From assembly GCA_017428115.1 (NCBI GenBank), contig JAFRRK010000042.1, forward strand, positions 1 through 34,266: DNA of 34,266 nucleotides. Direction: 5' to 3'. This document shows positions 23,754 to 32,298 of this stretch, one piece after another. The translations under genes and the position numbers were made by a program. The number at the start of each line of letters is the position of its first letter. The first letter of the stretch is position 1. Below the pieces are notes generated by a model that did not search any database, was not told where the DNA came from, and saw only the letters and a list, made by a program, of their open reading frames with translations. The stretch comes from Bacteroidales bacterium. Lineage in GTDB: Bacteria > Bacteroidota > Bacteroidia > Bacteroidales > P3.

Positions 23754-24626
23754 ATGGAGGTATACAGCCATATAGACCCCGAAACGATTACGCCAAAACA
23801 TGTTGACATACAGAAGGTTTTGGCCAATAAGAATGTAAACCTCCCCAAATGGTTGGTGCGGTGGGTGGAGCGTTTGCTGCATTTGGATGAGATTAATTAT
23901 GTCATCTATCACCATCGCGACAAATTTGGGTTGGACTTTGTCCATGCCTTTTTGGAGGGTACGGGTCCTCATGACCTGAATGTAAGTGTGGAGGTGGTAA
24001 ATGCCGAGAATCTGCCCCAAGAGGGCTATCCCATAGTGGCGGGAAATCATCCATTGGGAGGTCCCGACGGGTTGGCTTTGATGGGGGCTATCGGGAGGTA
24101 TAGGCAGGACATCAAGTTCCCGGTGAACGACTTCTTGCTCTATCTGCCCGGGCCGGCACCGCTGTTTGTGCCTATTGACAAGGTGCATCGTAATACGGCT
24201 AATGTGAACGCGCTGGAAGAGGCTTTTGCGGGTAAGAATGCGTTGCTATATTTCCCCGCAGGTCTATGCTCTCGCAAACAGAAAGGGGGCGAGATTCATG
24301 ATTTGGAATGGAAACCCACCTTTATTAAGAAAGCGGTGAGGTATCATCGCGATGTGGTGCCTTTCTTTTTCGAAGCGAGAAATAGAGAACGATTCTACAA
24401 CTTGGCACGTCTGCGTGAGCGACTGGGCATCAAGTTTAATTTTGAAATGGCACTATTGCCCGCCGAGATGTTTGCCCAACGTGGTAAAAAACTCAAGCTG
24501 ATAGTGGGTAAGTCGATACCCTACACCGTTTTTGATAATAGCCATACTCCCAAGCAGTGGGCTCAAATGGTGCAGGACTATTGTTATAGGTTGCAGAAGG
24601 ACCCTTCGGCATTATTTTTGAATTAG
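23754..24626 (+). CDS. glsA: PlsC-like O-acyltransferase, GlsA-like (glycine lipid synthesis)
   Basis: A 290-residue lysophospholipid-acyltransferase-like enzyme. The acceptor motif is GNHPLGGPDG around residues 97-106, with His99 and Asp105 (one residue longer than the common HxxxxD). The later FPAGLCSRK is at the usual motif III place. The start at 23754 lies 22 nt below a promoter box. The next gene, 34 nt away, is a GNAT-type acyltransferase. In Bacteroides such an adjacent pair (GlsB N-acylates glycine, GlsA adds a second acyl group by ester) makes glycine lipids. In other Bacteroidota the two are fused as OlsF. The pairing is why I prefer GlsA to a general PlsC. Substrate identity is inferred. 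Confidence 0.75.
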   Translation: MEVYSHIDPETITPKHVDIQKVLANKNVNLPKWLVRWVERLLHLDEINYVIYHHRDKFGLDFVHAFLEGTGPHDLNVSVEVVNAENLPQEGYPIVAGNHPLGGPDGLALMGAIGRYRQDIKFPVNDFLLYLPGPAPLFVPIDKVHRNTANVNALEEAFAGKNALLYFPAGLCSRKQKGGEIHDLEWKPTFIKKAVRYHRDVVPFFFEARNRERFYNLARLRERLGIKFNFEMALLPAEMFAQRGKKLKLIVGKSIPYTVFDNSHTPKQWAQMVQDYCYRLQKDPSALFLN

Positions 24627-24660
24627 GATGTAAATACAATATAAAGAGGAAAAAACAGAC

Positions 24661-25824
24661 ATGGTTGACACTTCGTATATAATTCCAAAGGTGCCACGCG
24701 ATTTGCTGCGTATAGAGTTGAAGCACAAGCATTTTTTGCGTAAGACTAATTGTGGCAATAAGGAGATTTATATTACCACCGCCCACCTCTCGCCCAATAT
24801 TATGAGAGAGATTGGGCGCTTGAGGGAGTTGAGTTTTGCCCTTGACGGAGGTGGTACGGGCAAGGACTGTGATATTGATGAGTTTGACACACTGCCCGAG
24901 CCCTACTGCTTTAAGCAGCTTTTTGTGTGGAGTCCGGAGGATGAGGAAATAGTGGGCGGCTATCGTTTTATACATGGCAGCAATATGCTGTACAAAAATG
25001 ATGGTACCATCGCCACTCCTACCTCCGAGCTGTTCCAGTATTCAGAAGATTTTACGACAAACTATCTGCCCTACACTGTGGAGCTGGGGCGTGCCTTTGT
25101 GCAGCCCGAGTTCCAGCCGGGCAACAATTTTAGGAAGGGGCTCTACTCTCTCGACAACCTATGGGACGGCTTGGGGGCAATTGCTTTGGAAATACCCGAG
25201 ACGCGCTATTTCTTTGGCAAGATAACTATGTATCCCCAGATGAATCCAAAGGCCAAAGACTTGATACGTTTCTTCTTGAAAAAGCATTTCCCTGACCGTG
25301 ATGGGCTGGTGTGGCCTTATGAAGCATTGCCTATGGGGGCTGATTTGAACGAGTTGGACGCACTTTTTTCCGGACGCAACTACAAGGAGGATTATCAGAT
25401 ATTGGTACGCAGTGTGAGGTCGTTGGGTAGCGTGGTGCCAGCAATGCTGAATGCCTATATGAATCTGTCGCCTACGATGCGTTCGTTTGGCACGGCCATG
25501 AACGTGGATTTTGGCAACACCGATGAGACGGGTCTGCTGGTAGCATTGCACGACATAGCCCCAGAGAAGAAACAAAGGTATTTTGAATCGTATGTGACGA
25601 AAAACCATGTCTTTGACCGCCTGCACCTTTTCCGCATCAACATGAAGCGTATGCCTTGGTGGAAGAAGATAAACGACGAGGAACGCATAGAGCTGAGGCG
25701 ACTAAAAAGAATGAAGCTGATAGCGGATAGGAGGAAGGGTTTAGCGACATTCAAGCAAGATGCCCCTCAAGTGGGTAGGGAAAGTCGAAGGCCTCAAGGA
25801 CAACAAGAGCAACATGAACAATAG
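24661..25824 (+). CDS. glsB: GNAT-type N-acyltransferase, GlsB-like (glycine lipid synthesis)
   Basis: A 387-residue enzyme of the acyl-transferring GNAT group (Acetyltransf_5, related to OlsB). The core covers about 60-240, with EEIVGGYRFIHGSN, then VELGRAFVQPEFQPG (typical of this family's acyl-ACP/CoA-binding strand) and a long segment to SLDNLWDGLGAI. The C-terminal 120 residues are family-typical up to about 350. The last 30 residues are basic and Gln-rich (SRRPQGQQEQHEQ) and look like a variable tail. It would N-acylate glycine (or ornithine) in the first step of an aminolipid path, feeding the upstream O-acyltransferase. EngB follows after only 12 nt, so the genes form one operon. Confidence 0.78.
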   Translation: MVDTSYIIPKVPRDLLRIELKHKHFLRKTNCGNKEIYITTAHLSPNIMREIGRLRELSFALDGGGTGKDCDIDEFDTLPEPYCFKQLFVWSPEDEEIVGGYRFIHGSNMLYKNDGTIATPTSELFQYSEDFTTNYLPYTVELGRAFVQPEFQPGNNFRKGLYSLDNLWDGLGAIALEIPETRYFFGKITMYPQMNPKAKDLIRFFLKKHFPDRDGLVWPYEALPMGADLNELDALFSGRNYKEDYQILVRSVRSLGSVVPAMLNAYMNLSPTMRSFGTAMNVDFGNTDETGLLVALHDIAPEKKQRYFESYVTKNHVFDRLHLFRINMKRMPWWKKINDEERIELRRLKRMKLIADRRKGLATFKQDAPQVGRESRRPQGQQEQHEQ

Positions 25825-25836
25825 TAAATAATCATC

Positions 25837-26445
25837 ATGGAGATCACGAAAGCCGCCTTTGTGGTGAGTAACAGCGACTATAGGAAGTGCCCCGACACTA
25901 AACTACCCGAGTATGCCTTTATCGGGAGGAGCAATGTGGGCAAGTCGTCCCTTATCAATATGCTCACTGGCGTGAAGGGGTTGGCTAAAACTAGCGGCCA
26001 GCCGGGTAAGACTCAGCTGATAAACCATTTCCTTATCAATGGGCAATGGTATCTAGTTGATTTGCCTGGATATGGCTACGCCCGCACTTCAAAAACGTCG
26101 CGCGAGAAATGGCAAAAGATGATTGTCGACTATATCCTCAAACGACAGCAGTTGGTGAATGTGTTTGTGCTGGTCGATTCGCGCATACCCCCGCAAAAGA
26201 TTGATGTCGATTTTATTAATTTTTTGGGACAGAATGGTGTACCGCTAACTATTGTTTTCACTAAGATAGACAAGCAGAAGCAGCGCGAGGTGTCTGCCAC
26301 AGTCAACACCTATCAGCGCACTCTGGCAGAGGCGTGGGAAGACTTGCCCGAAATGCTGATGACATCGTCGGTTACCCGCTACGGTAGGGACCGTCTACTC
26401 GACCGTATTGACGAGATTAATAGGACGTTGCAGAATAATGATTAG
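25837..26445 (+). CDS. engB: Ribosome biogenesis GTP-binding protein EngB/YsxC
   Basis: A 202-residue essential-type GTPase that assists large-subunit ribosome assembly. All G motifs are present: G1 GRSNVGKSS (30-38), G2 threonine in the TSGQPGKTQ segment, G3 DLPGYGYA, G4 TKID and G5 SSV. Length matches the family. It is 12 nt after the GNAT gene. The following PBP4-like gene starts 37 nt later; a longer frame for that gene would overlap engB. Confidence 0.96.
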   Translation: MEITKAAFVVSNSDYRKCPDTKLPEYAFIGRSNVGKSSLINMLTGVKGLAKTSGQPGKTQLINHFLINGQWYLVDLPGYGYARTSKTSREKWQKMIVDYILKRQQLVNVFVLVDSRIPPQKIDVDFINFLGQNGVPLTIVFTKIDKQKQREVSATVNTYQRTLAEAWEDLPEMLMTSSVTRYGRDRLLDRIDEINRTLQNND

Positions 26446-26482
26446 ACTTTTTCATATTAACATCAAATCAACATATATTATA

Positions 26483-27919
26483 ATGAAGTATTGCAAGAAA
26501 CTGCTGCTGTTATTCTTTGTCGCCTGCACAGGCTTTGCCTCAGTGGCGCAGAACACCGATCGGCTAGACTTTGTGGTGCGACATATCACCCGCAAGCCTG
26601 CAGTGAGGCATGGCTCGCTTGCAGTGTGCGTTCACAATATCAATAAAGACAGCACTATATATACACGCAACGAGGAGTTGGCTATGCTTCCCGGTGCTGT
26701 CAACAAGCTTTTCACTACTGCTGCTGCATACAGCCGGCTGGGGCCTAAGTTTACCTTTGAGACATATCTCTACTACACTGGCTCTATCGACAAGCAGGGC
26801 ACCCTCAATGGCGACATCATCGTCACTGGCTCGGGCGATCCCTTCTTTTGCTCCAGTCGATTCACCTACACCGATTCCACTTTCCACCGTCTAATGGGTG
26901 GCATCCGCAAGATGGGCATCAAACGTATCAATGGCCATATCTATGCCGACACATCCCTTTTTGAGGATGAGATGATGCACCCCAGTTGGCAGTGGGCCGA
27001 CATGGGTAATGGCTATGCCAGCGGTGTCTGCGGCCTTAACTATAACGAGAACTCTATCGATGTCCATTTCCGTTCGGGTCGTAGGGTGGGCGACCCTGCT
27101 ACTATTACCAGCAGTCATCCTAGGGTGGAGTTTGTGAACCAGGTGGTCACAGGTCCCCGCGATACTATCTGCGACATCCGTTTCTATGGCTCGCCTTATG
27201 GCAATAGTCGTATCTGCAAGGGTGTGGTGCCTCTATCCACCCCCGACACTCATTTTCGTGCCTCCATGCCTCGTCCGGCATTGGCCATGGCCAACGATTT
27301 TACCCATTATCTTCGCAACCACGGTATCACTGTTTCGGGCGAACCTTCCGACCATTTCACCATGCCCAAACAATATAAGACGGTTTGTATCGACACATCG
27401 TTCAATCTCTTTACTATCACCGCATTGACCATGCAGACAACTAGCAATATAGCTGCCGAAAGCCTCTTCAAGATGTTGGGATGCCTGCGCGATGGTCATG
27501 GCGGATATGCTTCGGGTCGTAAGTTTATGTACGACTATTTCAACGAGCTTGACATCAACCCTTCGGGTGTGAGGGTGGTTGATGGTAGCGGCATCTCGCG
27601 CGAGAACCATGTTACGGCCTATTTTGTGGCACAATTCCTTGACGTAGTAGCACGACAACCCTTCTTTTGGGACTTTGTCGGCACCCTGGGCATTAGTCGC
27701 AAGATGCCTGAATACTCTATTATTCCTCAGGTGCCTGAAGGCTGCTCGCTGAAGATTAAGACGGGCAACATGTCGGGTGTGCGCAACTGCGTTGGCTATT
27801 ATACCAATGCCGACGACGAGATGTTCAGTTTTGCTATCCTCTTCAACAACTTCGATGCTGATGATGTTACCATGAATGGTCTCATTCGTGATATACTGGA
27901 AGAAATCATCAGGTTATAG
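26483..27919 (+). CDS. PBP4-family D-Ala-D-Ala peptidase homologue lacking catalytic serine
   Basis: A 478-residue exported protein of peptidase family S13 (DacB/PBP4). ATG 26483 begins the signal peptide MKYCKKLLLLFFVACTGFASVAQ; the longer frame from 26408 would precede the signal. The block LAMLPGAVNKLFTTAAAYSR aligns with the PBP4 pattern MxPASxxK, but the catalytic Ser is Ala72 (codon GCT, 26696-26698), while Lys75 is kept. The second motif SxN reads T320-S-N322. The third, KTG, is intact (426-428). The large inserted domain is present (about 100-270). With the nucleophile missing it is probably not an active carboxypeptidase, but could bind peptidoglycan or regulate another enzyme. A sequencing error (one base) is the main alternative. 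Confidence 0.9.
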   Translation: MKYCKKLLLLFFVACTGFASVAQNTDRLDFVVRHITRKPAVRHGSLAVCVHNINKDSTIYTRNEELAMLPGAVNKLFTTAAAYSRLGPKFTFETYLYYTGSIDKQGTLNGDIIVTGSGDPFFCSSRFTYTDSTFHRLMGGIRKMGIKRINGHIYADTSLFEDEMMHPSWQWADMGNGYASGVCGLNYNENSIDVHFRSGRRVGDPATITSSHPRVEFVNQVVTGPRDTICDIRFYGSPYGNSRICKGVVPLSTPDTHFRASMPRPALAMANDFTHYLRNHGITVSGEPSDHFTMPKQYKTVCIDTSFNLFTITALTMQTTSNIAAESLFKMLGCLRDGHGGYASGRKFMYDYFNELDINPSGVRVVDGSGISRENHVTAYFVAQFLDVVARQPFFWDFVGTLGISRKMPEYSIIPQVPEGCSLKIKTGNMSGVRNCVGYYTNADDEMFSFAILFNNFDADDVTMNGLIRDILEEIIRL

Positions 27920-27961
27920 TGATGTTGCCCTTGAATTAACACATAATCCTTTCAGAAAAAG

Positions 27962-28001
27962 AAAAAACGGCTCCGCAAGCATTAGGGAGCCGTTTTTTTT
28001 T
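27962..28001. terminator. Bidirectional terminator between PBP4-like and mreB
   Basis: ACGGCTCC (27967-27974) pairs perfectly with GGAGCCGT (27986-27993), flanked by A5 on the left and a T-run on the right. It works in both directions for the converging genes. Confidence 0.92.
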
Positions 28002-28058
28002 GAAACTGTTTTAATATGATTGATGAAGCATACTTAACCAGTTTCTTACAATACATTG

Positions 28059-29084
28059 TTATCGGATGAGGAAATGGAACTTGTTGAAGTTTTTGAGGGC
28101 TATGCCGGTGCCGCGTGCCACAGCGCGTAGCGGATCTTCAGCTATATGCACCTGCAGTTTGGTCTTCGACGAGATGCGCTGGTCCAAACCTCTAAGCAAC
28201 GAGCCACCGCCAGCAAGGTAGATACCTGTGCGGTAGATATCGGCCGCAAGCTCGGGAGGAGTGGCAGAGAGGGTGTCGAGGATGGCCTGCTCGATGCGGG
28301 CTATCGATTTGTCGAGCGCGTGGGCAATCTCCTTATAGTTGACCAGTATCTCTTTGGGCAGGCCTGTCAGCAGGTCGCGGCCGAGGGTGGGGTAGTCCTC
28401 TGGTGGTTCGTCCAGCTCGCTGATAGCAGCACCCACCTTGATTTTCACCTGTTCGGCAGTGCGTTCGCCAATCACCATGTTGTGCTGTTTGCGCATATAT
28501 TCTACCACGTTCTCGTTAAATTCGTCGCCTGCCACACGGATAGAGTTGTTACACACTATGCCGCCCATCGATATGACGGCTATCTCGGCAGTGCCGCCTC
28601 CGATATCCACAATCATGTGTCCCTCGGGCTCCAGCACATCAATGCCGATGCCTATGGCAGCTGCCATTGGCTCGTGAATCATGCGTATCTCTTTGGCACC
28701 AGCCTGCTCTGCCGACTCGCGAACGGCGCGCTCTTCCACGTTGGTGATGCCAGAGGGAATGCAGATGACCATACGCAGCGACGGGGGCATAAACGAGCGG
28801 TTGATGTTGGTCATGCCGATAAGCTCGCGAATGAGATGCTGTGCCATCTCAAAGTCGGCAATCACTCCACCTCGTAGCGGGCGGATTGTTTCGACATTCT
28901 TGTTGTCGGTCTTGCCAGCCATCTGCTGTGCGCGTTTGCCAACGGCGATAATGTGGTTGGTGTTGCGGTCGACGGCCACTATCGATGGCTCGTCAATAAC
29001 TACCTGGTCGTTGTAAATAACTATGGAGTTGGCAGTGCCCAAGTCCATGGCGACCTCTTTGTTGAAAAATGAAAATAGACCCAT
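28059..29084 (-). CDS. mreB: Rod shape-determining protein MreB
   Basis: A 341-residue actin-like ATPase that guides cell-wall growth along the cell body. The family signature blocks are clear: MDLGTANSIVIYNDQVVIDEPSIVA (phosphate 1), VDIGGGTAEIAVIS (phosphate 2) and YLAGGGSLLRGLD (adenosine). ATG 29084 follows purH by 37 nt and is probably on the same transcript. Its 3' side faces the PBP4-like gene and a bidirectional terminator, so mreC and mreD are not downstream here as they are in most Bacteroidota. Confidence 0.97.
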   Translation of the reverse strand: MGLFSFFNKEVAMDLGTANSIVIYNDQVVIDEPSIVAVDRNTNHIIAVGKRAQQMAGKTDNKNVETIRPLRGGVIADFEMAQHLIRELIGMTNINRSFMPPSLRMVICIPSGITNVEERAVRESAEQAGAKEIRMIHEPMAAAIGIGIDVLEPEGHMIVDIGGGTAEIAVISMGGIVCNNSIRVAGDEFNENVVEYMRKQHNMVIGERTAEQVKIKVGAAISELDEPPEDYPTLGRDLLTGLPKEILVNYKEIAHALDKSIARIEQAILDTLSATPPELAADIYRTGIYLAGGGSLLRGLDQRISSKTKLQVHIAEDPLRAVARGTGIALKNFNKFHFLIR

Positions 29085-29121
29085 TATTAATACTTATTTA
29101 TTATCTTGTATTTGGTTTGTC

Positions 29122-30648
29122 TTAATGCTTGAAATGGCGGAATCCCGTTATGGCCATGCCCATCTGGTGCTCTTCGCAATATTTTATGGAGTCGTCGTCG
29201 TGTATCGAGCCTCCGGGATGAGCCACAGCCACTATGCCTGCCTCGTGGGCTATCTCCACACAGTCAGCAAAGGGGAAAAAGGCGTCGCTAGCCATCACCG
29301 CACCGTTCAGGTCGAACCCAAAGCCCTGCGCCTTGGCTATGGCCTGTTTCAGGGCATCCACTCGCGAGGTCTGTCCTGTGCCGCTGGCACACAGCTGCCC
29401 GTTCTTGGCCAGCACAATGGCGTTGCTTTTGGTGTGTTTCACCAATATGGTGGCAAAAGCCAAATCTTTGGCCTGTTGTTCGCTGATAGGCGTTGAGGTC
29501 ACGCTCTTGGACATCTCCTCGGGGGTGGGCACCACCGTGTCGCGGTCCTGCACCAGCACCCCGTCCAGCACGCTGCGAAACACCTTGTCGTGCATCTTGA
29601 ATGCGTTTCGTTTCAATATGATGCGGTTTTTCTTGCCTTTGAGGATGGCAAGTGCCTCCTCGTCATAGTCGGGAGCTATACACACCTCGAAGAATATCTT
29701 GTGCATCTCCTCAGCCACCTCCTTAGTGATGGTGCGGTTGGTCACTAGCACTCCGCCAAAAGCTGACACAGGGTCGCCCGCAAGCGCATCCTTCCAGGCC
29801 TCCAGCAGGGTGGGACGGCAGGCAAGGCCGCAGGCGTTGTTGTGCTTCAGAATGGCAAAGGTGGTGTCGGCATAGTCGTCAATCAGTGCGCAGGCAGCGT
29901 CGATGTCGCCGATGTTGTTATACGAGATCTCCTTGCCGTTCAGCTTGGTAAAACAAGCCTCCAAGTCGCCGAAATAGTAGCCCTTTTGGTGGGGATTTTC
30001 GCCATAGCGTAGCACATTCGCTTTGGTGCTGCTCTGTTTGAAGGCGGGCAGTTGTTCCTCTCGGTTGAAATAGTTAAAGATGGCGGTGTCGTAGTTCGAG
30101 CTCACGTTGAAGGCATACGTTGCAAAGCGGCGGCGCTGCTTCATAGTGGTGCCGCCCTCCTGCTCTGAGTATAGCTTGAGAAACTCGGCGTAATAGTTTA
30201 CTGCGGGCACAATCACCACATCCTTGAAATTCTTTGCGGCTGCGCGTATGAGCGAGATGCCTCCGATGTCTATCTTCTCAATGATGTCCTGTTCCGCCGC
30301 CCCGCTGGCCACGGTAGCCTCGAAGGGGTAGAGGTCCACGATAACTAGGTCTATCTCCGGTATCTCATACTCTGCCAGCTGCTCACCGTCGGAGAACATG
30401 TCGCGCCGACTCAGTATACCTCCAAAAACCTTGGGGTGCAATGTCTTCACACGCCCGCCTAAGATTGATGGGTAGCCGGTCAACGACTCCACTGCCACAG
30501 GCTCGATGCCCAGGTCATGGATAAACTTGTAAGTGCCGCCGGTCGAATAAATGGTTACGCCCTGTTCGTGCAAGGCCTTGACGATAGGTTCCAGTCCATC
30601 TTTGTAGAAGACTGATATAAGTGCTGATTTTATTTTTTTTATTTCCAT
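29122..30648 (-). CDS. purH: Bifunctional AICAR transformylase / IMP cyclohydrolase PurH
   Basis: A 508-residue enzyme for the last two steps of purine synthesis. The N-terminal MGS-like domain (about 1-140) is IMP cyclohydrolase, with IYSTGGTYKFI and GGRVKTLHPKVFGGIL. The C-terminal transformylase (about 150-508) has the catalytic Lys-His in AILKHNNACGLA, RYGENPHQKGYYFG near the linker and the late SDAFFPFADCVEIAHEAG. Length and ends fit the family. The start is ATG 30648. pfkA lies 78 nt upstream on the same strand and mreB 37 nt downstream. Confidence 0.97.
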   Translation of the reverse strand: MEIKKIKSALISVFYKDGLEPIVKALHEQGVTIYSTGGTYKFIHDLGIEPVAVESLTGYPSILGGRVKTLHPKVFGGILSRRDMFSDGEQLAEYEIPEIDLVIVDLYPFEATVASGAAEQDIIEKIDIGGISLIRAAAKNFKDVVIVPAVNYYAEFLKLYSEQEGGTTMKQRRRFATYAFNVSSNYDTAIFNYFNREEQLPAFKQSSTKANVLRYGENPHQKGYYFGDLEACFTKLNGKEISYNNIGDIDAACALIDDYADTTFAILKHNNACGLACRPTLLEAWKDALAGDPVSAFGGVLVTNRTITKEVAEEMHKIFFEVCIAPDYDEEALAILKGKKNRIILKRNAFKMHDKVFRSVLDGVLVQDRDTVVPTPEEMSKSVTSTPISEQQAKDLAFATILVKHTKSNAIVLAKNGQLCASGTGQTSRVDALKQAIAKAQGFGFDLNGAVMASDAFFPFADCVEIAHEAGIVAVAHPGGSIHDDDSIKYCEEHQMGMAITGFRHFKH

Positions 30649-30726
30649 ATCACATGGTGGTTAGTAAGTCGTGATTAATGTTTCTTGCGGCTCATCTGGC
30701 TGCCTACGTCTCCTCTCACTCTCTCC

Positions 30727-31827
30727 TCAGTCGCCAAATTCTATGCCCAATCCGCGGGCGGTGTCTACCAGTCTGCTGTTGGGGTCTACCAGGTTCTGGG
30801 CTTTCACAGCCTCTTCCAGTGGCACAGCCACCACGTCCGGATGGCGGTATGCCACCATCTGGCCGTACTGTCCCTCTATCACCAGCTCCATTGCGCGTAC
30901 GCCAAACTCCGATGCCAGTATTCTGTCGAAAGCTATCGGGGTGCCGCCGCGCTGCAAGTGCCCCAATATGGTGCAGCGTATGTCGTGCTCCACGCCGGCG
31001 GCCTTCAGCTCTGCTGCCAGTTGGTGGCCTATGCCGCCCAGCTTGATGTGCTGGTAGCCCACCTCGCCCGTCTCTATGCCGGTGATGTTGCCGCCCTTGG
31101 GCTTGGCGCCCTCTGCCACCACTATGATGCAATATCCGTGGCGCTTGTTGTAGCGCTGTTCTATCTTCTCCTTTATCTTCTCCACATCGTAGGGTATCTC
31201 GGGTATGACGCACACGTCTGCCCCGCCGGCAATGGCGCTGTGCAATGCTATCCAGCCTGCGTCGCGTCCCATTACCTCCATGATAAAAACTCGGTTGTGG
31301 CTTGCTGCCGTCGTCACCAGCTTGTCTATTGCCTCGGTGCATATCTGCACTGCTGTTTGGAAGCCGAAGGTGTAGTCGGTCGACGACAGGTCGTTGTCTA
31401 TCGTCTTCGGCACCCCCACTATCTTCAACCCCTTCTGAGCCAGACCCAGCGATATGCGTTGCGAGCCGTCGCCGCCTATGTTAATCACCGCGTCCACGCC
31501 GATGTATTGCAGCTTGCGTATCATCTCGTCGCTGCGGTCTACTGTCGTCCAGCTGCCGTCCTGTTGGCGCACAGGCCATTGGAAGGGGCCGCCCTTGTTG
31601 GTGGTGCCCAGTATGGTGCCTCCTAGCACCTGCAGGCCCTCAACGCTCTTCTCGTTCAGTTCCACTATCTCGGTCGGCTCGCGAAGCACGCCGTTAAACG
31701 ACTCAATACAGCCTATCACCTCCCAATCTTTTTCTTGCGAGGCGCGTTTCACTATGCCGCGAATCACAGCATTCAACCCGGGGCAATCGCCGCCACCGGT
31801 CAAAACCATAACCCTTTTTAATGCCAT
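30727..31827 (-). CDS. pfkA: 6-phosphofructokinase
   Basis: A 366-residue glycolytic kinase that phosphorylates fructose 6-phosphate. Seen motifs: MVLTGGGDCPGLNA (nucleotide loop), INIGGDGS (118-122), PKTIDND (140-146) with the catalytic Asp, and MGRDAGWIAL (substrate site). The GGDGS glycine is the ATP-type residue, whereas the lysine of PKTIDND is the residue typical of PPi-dependent enzymes. This mixed state is known from group III ('clade X') enzymes, so the donor cannot be settled from sequence. Its 5' leader holds a perfect 12-bp inverted repeat. It is first in the minus-strand set pfkA-purH-mreB. Confidence 0.95.
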   Translation of the reverse strand: MALKRVMVLTGGGDCPGLNAVIRGIVKRASQEKDWEVIGCIESFNGVLREPTEIVELNEKSVEGLQVLGGTILGTTNKGGPFQWPVRQQDGSWTTVDRSDEMIRKLQYIGVDAVINIGGDGSQRISLGLAQKGLKIVGVPKTIDNDLSSTDYTFGFQTAVQICTEAIDKLVTTAASHNRVFIMEVMGRDAGWIALHSAIAGGADVCVIPEIPYDVEKIKEKIEQRYNKRHGYCIIVVAEGAKPKGGNITGIETGEVGYQHIKLGGIGHQLAAELKAAGVEHDIRCTILGHLQRGGTPIAFDRILASEFGVRAMELVIEGQYGQMVAYRHPDVVAVPLEEAVKAQNLVDPNSRLVDTARGLGIEFGD

Positions 31828-31854
31828 ACGGTTTCTTTTATAATATTAATTTAC

Positions 31855-31884
31855 ATTGGTTTGCAGCTGCAACTGCAAACCAAT
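31855..31884 (-). promoter_or_regulatory. Perfect inverted repeat in pfkA leader
   Basis: ATTGGTTTGCAG (31855-31866) and CTGCAAACCAAT (31873-31884) are exact reverse complements around CTGCAA. It lies between the predicted -7 box (31893-31900) and the pfkA start (31827), so it would fall at the very beginning of the mRNA: an operator or a 5' stem-loop. Confidence 0.55.
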
Positions 31885-31892
31885 AGAATTTA

Positions 31893-31900
31893 CAAATATA
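31893..31900 (-). promoter_or_regulatory. Bacteroidota -7 box before pfkA
   Basis: TATATTTG on the minus strand (TAnnTTTG), 65 nt before the pfkA ATG. A -33 TTTG at the standard distance was not found. Confidence 0.5.
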
Positions 31901-32204
31901 CAAATATTTTTCATATAATATAAAAAATAATTCTCCACCGCACCTAATTCCCCCCCCCACCTTACAGTCCCTCTCAATGGAGTGTTGCACCAACCGTTCC
32001 CCAAGCTCACCCCCTCTTAATAACCTTTATAACCTTTATGGATGCTCTCTGAGCAGTAGTTAAATGCTAGTAAAAAACATCTTTATCACTTTTGAACCTT
32101 TTTTTGTCTCAGGCTGTGCTCATAACAATCATCGCCACAGCCGTTAAAAAGCGTCCTCCTAAATATTTTTCAATTTCCAAATCTCTATTTCCAAAAAAAT
32201 GTCG

Positions 32205-32212
32205 TATCTTTG
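32205..32212 (+). promoter_or_regulatory. Bacteroidota -7 box before MBL-fold nuclease
   Basis: TATCTTTG in the context GTCGTATCTTTGC, the same 13 bases as at 9001. It lies 86 nt before ATG 32299. Confidence 0.6.
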
Positions 32213-32298
32213 CTTTATCATATCTTTTCGCACTAGGTGGCGGAAATGGTGATACCTTTTTGAATTATTTGAAGTTATACAATAGTGCTAATACAGTT

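Larger units (their letters stand above)
31828..32298. other. Divergent intergenic region
   Basis: A 471-bp region between pfkA (-) and the MBL-fold nuclease gene (+). It holds the pfkA leader palindrome and promoter box, an A/T-rich stretch, a run of nine C at 31950-31958, a repeated TAACCTTTA near 32021-32040, and the promoter of the plus-strand gene at 32205. An in-frame extension of the nuclease to 32092 runs through that promoter and is not called. Confidence 0.6.

Noticed and set aside
32092..32298. 69-residue N-terminal extension of the MBL-fold nuclease
   Set aside because: The extension runs through a TATCTTTG promoter box and precedes the canonical family start MKLSFLGAAREVTG.
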